In this document: positions 57,040 to 64,000 of the stretch, one piece after another
Numbering within the stretch: the stretch's first letter is position 1
Layout of the letters: each line of letters opens with the position of its first letter
Source: Parelaphostrongylus tenuis
Taxonomy: Eukaryota > Nematoda > Chromadorea > Rhabditida > Metastrongylidae
NCBI GenBank assembly: GCA_019055375.1
Contig: JAHQIW010005559.1
Location: forward strand, 1 to 64,000
DNA: 64,000 bases
Direction: 5' to 3'
Translations under genes and position numbers: made by a program
The notes under the pieces: model-generated
Seen by the model: the letters and a program-made list of their open reading frames with translations, nothing else
Databases searched by the model: none
What the model was told of the DNA's origin: nothing

Positions 57040-57775
57040 CCGCTATTTATAAGTAATCAACCTTTTCTCGCGTACGTCAACTCTGAATAATTGAAACTAA
57101 ACAAATGATTGATATACACTTAGTGATCGTGAGAGTTCGATGAACAGTATAGAATACAGCATGCGCAATAATTCTTGATAAATTACTAGCTGTTTCAATT
57201 TTTATTTACTATGATGACTTGGATCTCGCGCTCATGGCTCACCAAGCCATCCATCCCTCCGGGTCGATAAAATGGTACCAGACTGGTCTCAGACCTGTCT
57301 GGGAGGATATGCAGCACTGACTCGGTTTAGCGGGAGGCCACCGCGAGTCATTGTAGAGGCCAGATATGCATTCAATCATCTCAACGAATTTAAAAATTGA
57401 AGACGAATGTATGGCGCATCTCTTGAAAATTGATCAACGCCGAGAGCTGTGTCATTTATAATGATTTTCGGGTATTGTACAAAACTGGGAAAGAGCAAAA
57501 CTAAAGAAATTTCTTGTGTTCCCCTTTGCACAATGCAATACAATTGATTGAATGCCAAGCTCAGTATGATTGCGTACTAAACCAGCGTTTTTCTATACAG
57601 AAGACACGTATAACTATACCAAAAACATGTCAGCGAGAAGAGAAATTCTTGTTCTCTCAAGTAATGCAAGAATTCTGAAAATTTTTGCCAAACGATGAAA
57701 AGAACCTCAATCAAACAACGAATATCGCGCAGTTCGCTCTGCGGGCATCGATTTCTACAGCCGTCCGCTATGGGT
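57040..57775 (-). repeat. Dispersed repeat with TTAACCC-like end, copy 2
   Basis: Inverted copy of 5205-5700, interrupted by the truncated SINE at 57225-57452. Its outer end reads TTAACCCATAGCGGACGG on the minus strand. Confidence 0.75.
57225..57452 (+). mobile_element. SINE family 1, 5'-truncated copy with paralogous empty site
   Basis: Starts at TCTCGCGCTCATGGC, just past the B box, and runs to CGCCGAGAGCTGTG. The related sequence at 5.2-5.7 kb (opposite strand) lacks it, so this is an insertion into an older repeat. Imperfect flanking repeats (TTACTATGATGA / TTATAATGATTT) may be the target duplication. Confidence 0.8.
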
Positions 57776-58449
57776 TAATTCCAGAAGTCTGCTACTAAAG
57801 GATGAATGAGCTGGTTTACACGGAGCTCAGGATAGAACCAATGGCCGCGAGAGTACTTTTGAGCGACTCTAGTCATTGTACTGAACGCTTCCTTAATATC
57901 TTACGGAATATGAGCAACAAACGCTCAATCCCGTTATAATTGAATAAAAAAGCTGAAAGTGTAAACGGAACGAGTGAAGGTCTAAATTGATCCATGGCAT
58001 TTTTATCGCAACTGATGAGAATTCCATAATCGATTAGGCTTACGATATAGACGTAGTTGGCATCGACGCATAAGTGTTATTGAAATCATTGTGCTACAGG
58101 TTTGATTCGGAATCTTGTCCATAAATGTGATTAGGATTCTTATTATTTCATCCTCTGCAATTCTTTTCTATTTTTCAACTTCTCCTGCTCTCTCTCTCTC
58201 TCTCTCTTTTCTTCACCTTCTTTCTCTGTGAGTCTCCTCCTTTTCATCTCTTTCTCTCTATTCCTCTCCATGGTTATAATATTTATGGGGGCTGGCCAAT
58301 TACATATACTGATAACGCCGCAACAACAAAAATATTTTATCCTTCATTTCGAGTGTTATCATGAGACCGCAGCTCAAATTTCAATATGCCTAATAATTAT
58401 TCTTTAGCCAAACATGTCAGTGATCTGTTAAATGTACTGACTTATAGAG

Positions 58450-58490
58450 CCCGATACACGTGTTTCGATCTTGCGATCTCGTCAGTCGGG
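58450..58490 (-). ncRNA. Type I hammerhead ribozyme, canonical core
   Basis: Stem I CCCGA/UCGGG, CUGACGA, perfect stem II GAUC/GAUC with GCAA tetraloop, GAAA, C-ACGU-G, then GUA; predicted cleavage is after 58455 (minus-strand direction). All conserved core bases are present. Confidence 0.88.
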
Positions 58491-58521
58491 TAGTTACCCT
58501 TTCGTCTTTTTTGCCAATCCT

Positions 58522-58564
58522 GTGTGGGTGACGAGATCGTAAGATCGAAACACGTGTAGCAGGC
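58522..58564 (+). ncRNA. Hammerhead, C3 mutated (right member)
   Basis: GUGACGA (C3 to G), perfect GAUC/GAUC stem II with GUAA loop, GAAAC, ACGU, GUA. Stem I has decayed. Confidence 0.7.
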
Positions 58565-58956
58565 TCTATAAGTCAGCTCATTACAGACCACTGACATGCG
58601 TGGCTCAAAAATAATTATCAGACATATTAATATTTTTTAGTTCACTTCACTCGAAACTGTCATAGCTACTTCCCACCATGCAATAGAAATCGATATTGTT
58701 GTAGTTTTTCTATATCATTAGATCAGAAAAGTCAAGAAAATATCTTTTCATATAATCCTTCCATTCATCCTTCATCAGCTTTCTATATTACAATTTTTTA
58801 TTTTTCCGACATATTTAAATACTATAGTATAGGTAGCATCCGCCGCGCTCCTTGTGAAAGCTACCGGACTCCTTTTTGTAAACTGAAACTTTTGTATTTT
58901 CCAGTTTTTTTCTCGATGAGCCAAACAAAGGCTATCATCAAACAAATTATTCTAAG

Positions 58957-58991
58957 AGCTAACGTCTCGGCAATCCTGCATTCTTCAGAGC
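58957..58991 (-). ncRNA. Relic of the ORF-PLE type hammerhead
   Basis: GGCU, CUGAAGA, GCC, GAGAC (expected GAAAC), GUUAGCU. One core base changed. Confidence 0.55.
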
Positions 58992-59399
58992 CTGTAAAGA
59001 TAAGGGTACTTATATGAATTGTGTTATAGAAACCTCGTTTTTGTTTTAGAGGAAAGAAGCTAAAAGTTATCAAACAATGTTGAAGTAAGTAAACTATCGG
59101 CCATTACAATAATTGAAATTTTTGTATCTATTTGAGTAATTTTCAGTCAGAGAGTGCAATTGACCCACGCCTACATCCTATTGTTCCATTCAATTTCATA
59201 GAATACAATATTCTACTCTTTCCAGCATATGAATTGAAACTTCTGTTATATTCGGTTTTTTTTCCTGCTTATTTTCTGCATTATTTGTGGATATTTCAAC
59301 GCATCGACTTGGAAAAAAAGGGTTCAATATACAATAGATTAAAAGGTGAATTGAATTGTGATAGGAAACAAAAAATTGACAAAGTGCTCCTATGAGCAT

Positions 59400-59661
59400 A
59401 CCTTATCTCAAGTGCTTTGTTTGGACCACGCTCAAATTTCAATAGATCCTTTCATCATTATTTGAGCCAACATGTGGTTTGGTAAGGGCTCTTGTACATC
59501 CCGAGACACGTATTTCGTCCTTACAGACTCATAAGCCGGGCAGAACCCGTCGTCTGTCGATTTTTTTATAGTCAGTTCTCTCCAGCAGCCTTACACTCCT
59601 TATAGAGAGTTATCGACGACGTACGCTTTACACTCTACGTCAAGTGAAACATTCACCTAAG
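59400..59661 (-). mobile_element. HHR unit insertion with target duplication and paralogous empty site
   Basis: A 262-bp insert in the second copy of the 53.5-60.4 kb duplication, flanked by CTCCTATGAGCAT (59387-59399) and CTCTTATAAGCAT (59662-59674). The first copy has a single CTCTTATAAACAT at 54853-54865. On the minus strand it starts inside the unit (GGTGAATGTTTCAC), includes the HHR and tail, and continues about 50 nt into a second head. Confidence 0.8.
59499..59541 (-). ncRNA. Hammerhead, G5 mutated
   Basis: GCCCGG, CUUAUGA (G5 to U), stem II GUCU/GGAC with GUAA loop, GAAA, U-ACGU-G, GUC. One core substitution, otherwise the same family as the 25.5-kb ribozyme. Confidence 0.75.
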
Positions 59662-60399
59662 CTCTTATAAGCATTATCAAACGTATTTCGTTATGGTACC
59701 ATCAGCGAATAGATACTCATTGTAGTGTAACGAGGTAATTATGATGTTTCTCGAAATATATCTGTAGCTCAGCTTTGAGAAACATCTGTCACCTGCACGT
59801 TTATTGGTGAATTATAATCTTCACTAATGTAAGAATGCTTGAAATATTGGAACGTCCCATGAATTCCTTCGCATTTTCGACGCTTTTGTTAATCCACTCG
59901 TTATTCTTTCGGAGAAATCAATTAACCCTCTCGGGACCACAGTAAAAATCGGCGCACAGTGCTATTCGTAGCCGACGCACGATTTGTTAGTCACTTGGGA
60001 TTTTTCCACCATTCTGGAAATCTTTCTAGGTTTCTTGTAAGATTTGGATACTTAAAATTTTCCCTACACGTTCGTTTTTTTTCTTGGTTCATATATAACT
60101 CTAATAAGTAGCTAAGCGTATTTTCTTGCTTCATATATAACTCTTATACGTGGCTAAAAAGCTCCCTCTCAGTAAGCAATTGTACTTTTGCTGACATTCC
60201 GCCAATTGTAATAAGCTGTACATAGAATGTTATGGTATAAATCTATTGATTCTGGTATATCTTATGAAAATGCAATACTCGAAAGTTATTAGAGCGACTG
60301 AAAATCAGAAATCAATGAATAGCGTCAAAAATGATGTTGCACAGTGGACACGATGCCAGGTCATCGACAACCAAAACTAAAGAACTGTTTTTGGACCGA

Positions 60400-61800
60400 G
60401 CTTTTCTTGATGGAAAAAGCTTTTTTTCCTGAACATCTAGTAGACATTCGATAGCTTGTATCTTGGAATTTACGATACTATACATGGCTTTTGAAAGAAG
60501 CTTCTGTGCACTGTAATACCAAGACCAATATTATGTTTCAAACTCGGTTTTCTTTGTTCGCTCGGTTAGGGCCTAGTAGATAACATTCCGTTTCAAAGCT
60601 CAGCAACCGTCTGATAGCATAAATCATGGTTATTCTAAACCTAATTTTTTGTAGCCTCTAATCTTAGGGGGACGGTTGAACCGAATGTCATGTGCTACTG
60701 ATGAGCTTTGCGAGGATAAACTGAGACGTACGTCTAACACTATAGATGTCATATCAGACTTTTGAGACGCTTACTCTATGCTCTCAGATTATATTGCTTC
60801 AAGCAAGGTCTGAAAAGCAACTGATTAGAAAGGTAGCCATTTTTTTGATGCAAAAGGTTTCTATGAGGTACTGTGATAGCGAGTAAAAAATTACGTTTCA
60901 CCCTCGCAGTTTTCTAACACTGGAAATATACATGCATCAAAAAAGCGTGTGAGCATGTAGAGGCAATCGTGTTGTATTACTAAATCTGAGCAATCATTTG
61001 TAACAGAAAAATAAATAACGAAAATCGCGCTCTTTCTGATAGCACTGCTCGTAGCGATTTCAATTGCCACTTCGATAACGAACATTTTTTGCTATTCACT
61101 CAGGAAAAATGTCTCCGTCTCGAAAGAAATTTTAAGTATGATGCAATTATAGAAAAGACTTTGTTTTATACTTTTATAGATATTTGCTTCTTATTTTGAT
61201 TTTACATAGTAAATAAGCACGCCTTGAGTTTCAAACTAGTGGCTAAATACTTTGAATGCAAAACGTCATTTTTTTCTCTCTTACAGCGCTCTATGAAAAT
61301 CCCTAAGTCGAACTAAATTCAAAATCATTAAAATTTTTCCTATCAAGCAGTTGTCCGACTAACACTGAATATTTATGAAAAGCCGAAAACAGACGCCAGC
61401 TTTGCAAATAATAAGTATCAAAGATATGACCTAATCTTCTTTTCTCTTTGGCTACAGCGTATTGAAAAACCTTTTCTAGGGAAAAGAGGTCTGGTACCAG
61501 AATTGCATTTCTCAAGCTATCGAAAGATTATTGAAACTCTAGTGAAAATGCTTTGTCTGGCGCAAAAACGAGGCAAGCACGAGCGCAAAACACACTATAC
61601 ACTCCGCAAGCAAATCGTGATTTTCTTTCCGTTTCTGCAACGCATCAAAAAACCCTTCCAGAAAACAAGCCTCGTTATTTGAATCGCAATATTTTATCTA
61701 TCGAACGACTGCTTGAAAATCTTAGTGAAAACGTGCGATCGGCTAGGAAAAAAAACGAAAATTCAGTAGCTTTCTAGTAAAAACCCAATTTATTTAGGAA
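60400..61800. repeat. AT-rich dispersed repeat cluster
   Basis: Repeated monomers in both orientations (inverted ATTCGATAGCTTGTATC at 60448; direct CTATCGAAAGATTATTG at 61517 and CTATCGAACGACTGC at 61697). The family C HHR relic is inserted among them. Confidence 0.5.
60660..60840 (+). ncRNA. Degenerate family C hammerhead and tail
   Basis: GUGCUA and CUGAUGA are intact (60692-60704), but stem II is irregular, GAAAC reads AUAAAC and extra bases precede UAACAC. The tail CATATCAGACTTTTGAG identifies the family. Confidence 0.6.
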
Positions 61801-61904
61801 AAACTGAAGAAAACAATGGTGTGGAAAAATTTATGAGAGAACTCAATACTTGGATATTTTGATGGCTCGTCTTCATTGGTAGTGCGGGCCCGAGCACAGT
61901 TTTT

Positions 61905-62245
61905 AATCGTTTCTCAGTGGCTCAATTGTCGTCCATCATGAAGGCCTGCTTCGCACATGTTGACATCACGAAGCTCATTCCGTAACCTCGGAATCGTTCT
62001 CATCTGCGGATACAGATGGTTAATATTAGTTACAAACACGTCAATCCGTCGCTTGGGGAGTCGTTCAAGAACGCGCATGCTTCTCGTCAAAGTCTGCTCC
62101 ACTGCTCTTCTCTCTTATGTGTTATCCGCTCTTCCATTTACGTATCCAGTCCATCTGTGGTTTTCTATCGATGCATAATCCCCTGGATTACCGATACGTG
62201 TTATGGAGATGTCAGAGCCTAATCTGAGTATTCGAGAAGCTTGCA
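61905..62245 (-). pseudogene. Decayed RTE-like C-terminal fragment
   Basis: Minus strand across two frames: NPGDYASIENHRWTGYVNGR, then DVFVTNINHLYPQMRTIPR. It corresponds to the same C-terminal block as the 51.7-kb fragment. Frameshifted; the frame running on to 62633 is mostly unrelated. Confidence 0.65.
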
Positions 62246-62639
62246 CTTGGAACACTTCTAGATTTTTATCTTTTTTCTTTTTGATTCTATTGTAAAGTTC
62301 CATCACAGCAACGTTTGGGCAGACGACGTAGTGAAATCGTTCGTAAAGGTATTCATAAATGTTTGCTGTCATCCAACGGCATTTGTGACACATTGTGATC
62401 TCATTATTCCACCTAGCGTTCACTCCATATATTCCATAAAATAACGATATATATATATATAATGTACGAAGCAACAATATATTCCATAAAATAACGAAAA
62501 TTGTCTGTCCCTTTTCCGGTCGAATTCTCTTCGAATCACTGATACGTCTAGCCGTATTTACCATTCCACTTGATGCGAAAGCTCTTGAAATGTATTTTAG
62601 AAGTTGAATGTGCCTTTGATTTGAGAATATCACCTTGTT

Positions 62640-63454
62640 TACGTGAATGAATGATGAATGCGTGCTCTACGTTCCCATTTGGGACCTTCTTTCTTATCCT
62701 TAAATTTAGTTCAAGCTATCTCCAAAATCCCACTCAGTGAATATGAGCGGGTCAATTTCGACGTTCAATCTAAATCTTGGCTACCGTTCTCGTCGAGCAT
62801 ACTATCTCATTGTACCTCATCTATCTATTCTTACATTGCTTTTATTGCACTACTAATATTACGATAACAAAGATAATCCAATTTCGAGGAGATTGATTGG
62901 AGGCAAGTCCCGCGCGGTAAACTCACGCCAAGTTGTATTTTATTACGAGCTTAGGTATGAGTCAAACTTCACTCTCGATACCACAATCTCCACTGGAACC
63001 TCCACACACCTCAGGTCTGTAGTGTGTGTTGATTTCTGCAGAGAGATATTCGTAGATACCCAGACAATGTATTAAATGTTTATCATGCCCATGAAACAGT
63101 AAAATTGGTAACATTCCTATGAAGTAAAAAAAATTCATTACCAATTCTTCAGTACTGTAGAAACAGGACACGAGAACTAGGTAGCGATTAGAAAAGCGAG
63201 TTTTCATTTGAATATGATTCTTATTCGAGTGTTTCTGACACCTCGTTCAAAACAATATAATTGTTTGAGGCCCAGAAATGCCAGACAGGCGGCGTCAAGC
63301 AGTCGTTTTACCATGACACGAAAAGCCGCCAATATCTGTGTAAACATGTTTAGTTGTTGCCTACCTTCCCAGGAGACGTGAAATCCTGATCTCGCACGAT
63401 GAAAACAAAATAACTGTCATGTTCTTTCAAGAGATATTTTGATAAAATAATTTG
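62640..63454. other. No recognisable feature
   Basis: AT-rich; short frames without motifs. Confidence 0.5.
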
Positions 63455-63485
63455 AGCTTTTCCTGATTCTGTTATGACACTTATA

Positions 63486-63528
63486 GAGTGCAAGACACGC
63501 CTTTCAACATTATGGCCTCGCCATGTAA
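63486..63528 (-). ncRNA. Degenerate hammerhead (left member)
   Basis: Reads CUUACAUGGCGAGGCC, then GUUGAAAGGCGUGUC and UUGCAC. CUGACGA has become AUGGCGA. Confidence 0.5.
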
Positions 63529-63747
63529 GCTCAAAATATGTTATCACAATATGTTGTCTTGAGCGAGGTTGCAAAAGCACTCGAAACAAAGTGTATGAGA
63601 ATCGCGTTTCATCAGCCCCAAGCAGTCGAGTATACAACACCGCTTGTTGGGTGATTTTATCAGCTAGCAGCACGTGTAAATATTTCAGCATCGGTTCCTT
63701 TACGTAAGGGAGATCTCCTCGCGCAGCTGACTGAACCAAAAGACACC

Positions 63748-63791
63748 GTGTAACTGACGAGGCTGTCAATGCCGAAACACGTGTCTTACAC
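63748..63791 (+). ncRNA. Type I hammerhead ribozyme, canonical core
   Basis: Perfect 6-bp stem I GUGUAA/UUACAC, CUGACGA (63754-63760), stem II GGC/GCC with a 7-nt loop, GAAA (63774-63777), C-ACGU-G, GUC with cleavage predicted after 63785. The sequence differs from the 25.5-kb and 58.4-kb ribozymes, so it is a separate subfamily with an intact core. Confidence 0.88.
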
Positions 63792-64000
63792 TGTATAAGT
63801 GCTATAACGGACCTCATGGAAAGCACAGAATATGTTATCCGATGGATTTTTCATTGACTGCAGCTGCTTCTGTACTAAGGATGTGACATCTGTATATGTC
63901 ATATCCTTATGAAACTTCTCAATCTTATCAAACACATCATTCATTCGTTGTCCACCTATAGCCGTCGCTCACTGAGATGATCCGCTTCGAGTATAGTCAC

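Larger units (their letters stand above)
58339..58628. mobile_element. Compact 290-bp inverted HHR element with target duplication
   Basis: Minus-strand tail and HHR (58450-58490), a short spacer, then plus-strand HHR (58522-58564) and tail. It is flanked by AATATTTT at 58331-58338 and 58629-58636. The paralogous sequence near 54101-54110 has one AAATATTT-like site and no insert, so the limits are supported by a filled/empty comparison. Confidence 0.8.
57790..60400. repeat. Segmental duplication, copy B
   Basis: Second copy of the 53.5-55.5 kb segment, longer because of two insertions (58339-58628 and 59400-59661). It also keeps the (TC)n-rich tract at 58185-58275. Confidence 0.85.
63455..63860. 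mobile_element. Divergent pair of HHR units
   Basis: A decayed minus-strand HHR segment (63486-63528) is followed by a plus-strand unit: head TTGAGCGAGG and GCACTCGAAA (63560-63590), intact HHR (63748-63791), and tail GGACCTCATGGAAAGC. The minus-strand open frame across it (63350-63826) is probably fortuitous. Confidence 0.6.

Noticed and set aside
62240..62633. Upstream part of a 172-residue minus-strand frame
   Set aside because: Only its end matches an RTE-like protein; the rest includes a translated (TA)n stretch and no motif.
63350..63826. 158-residue minus-strand open frame
   Set aside because: It lies across a divergent hammerhead pair whose sequence is explained by the repeat; no protein motif seen.
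1..64000. CRISPR array, bacterial operon or phage
   Set aside because: No regularly spaced direct repeats, no Shine-Dalgarno-led gene strings; composition and elements are eukaryotic.

Overview
The window looks like a gene-poor, repeat-rich stretch of an AT-rich metazoan genome, most likely a parasitic (strongylid or hookworm-like) nematode. The clues are an intact RTE-clade retrotransposon, several mariner fossils, a Penelope-like element (PLE), tRNA-derived SINEs, and no multi-exon host gene that I could recognise. The organism call is inference. The only long open reading frame is the RTE polyprotein (44898-47738, +). Every other coding signal is a transposon fossil or a short, decayed, unidentified fragment.

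The recurring theme is hammerhead ribozymes (HHRs). A PLE on the minus strand (about 25785-27575) has reverse transcriptase and GIY-YIG reading frames split by one missing base, and a hammerhead-like motif near its 3' end. Separately, at least fifteen short PLE-type repeats carry type I HHRs with a tiny stem III, at 163, 18025, 19430, 20060, 25511, 30437, 30747, 49631, 55638, 56084, 58450, 58522, 59499, 60692, 63486 and 63748. Three cores look fully canonical (25511 +, 58450 -, 63748 +). Several lie in divergent pairs (minus-strand HHR left, plus-strand HHR right), giving compact inverted-repeat units. A 64-nt insert at 29238-29301 starts within one base of the predicted cleavage site, ends where the 25.3-25.6 kb unit ends, and is flanked by a 16-bp target duplication. 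It looks like an integrated ribozyme cleavage product.

Layout. 0-9 kb: one HHR relic, a full-length tRNA-SINE with target duplication, a mariner fossil, dispersed repeats and a perfect 43-bp foldback at 7.2 kb. 9-25 kb: low-complexity CAC-rich DNA, an RTE fragment, mariner and SINE remnants, HHR relics at 18-20 kb, and three related coding-like units at 22.9-24.0 kb. 25-31 kb: an HHR unit, the PLE, an RTE fragment, the 64-nt insert and a divergent HHR pair. 31-42 kb: mostly featureless, with a decayed kelch-like fragment at 38.7 kb. 42.2-50.2 kb: a large inverted repeat (arms about 1.9 and 1.7 kb) with the intact RTE in its spacer. 50-53 kb: mariner, SINE and RTE-like remnants. 53.5-60.4 kb: a direct segmental duplication in which one copy has two HHR-unit insertions and the other preserves the empty sites. 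60-64 kb: dispersed repeats, another RTE-like remnant and a final HHR pair with an intact ribozyme.

How the parts relate: the RTE is the likely machinery for its own truncated copies and plausibly for the 5'-truncated SINEs. A PLE is the likely machinery for the HHR units. The mariners are all broken. No operon or host pathway is visible.
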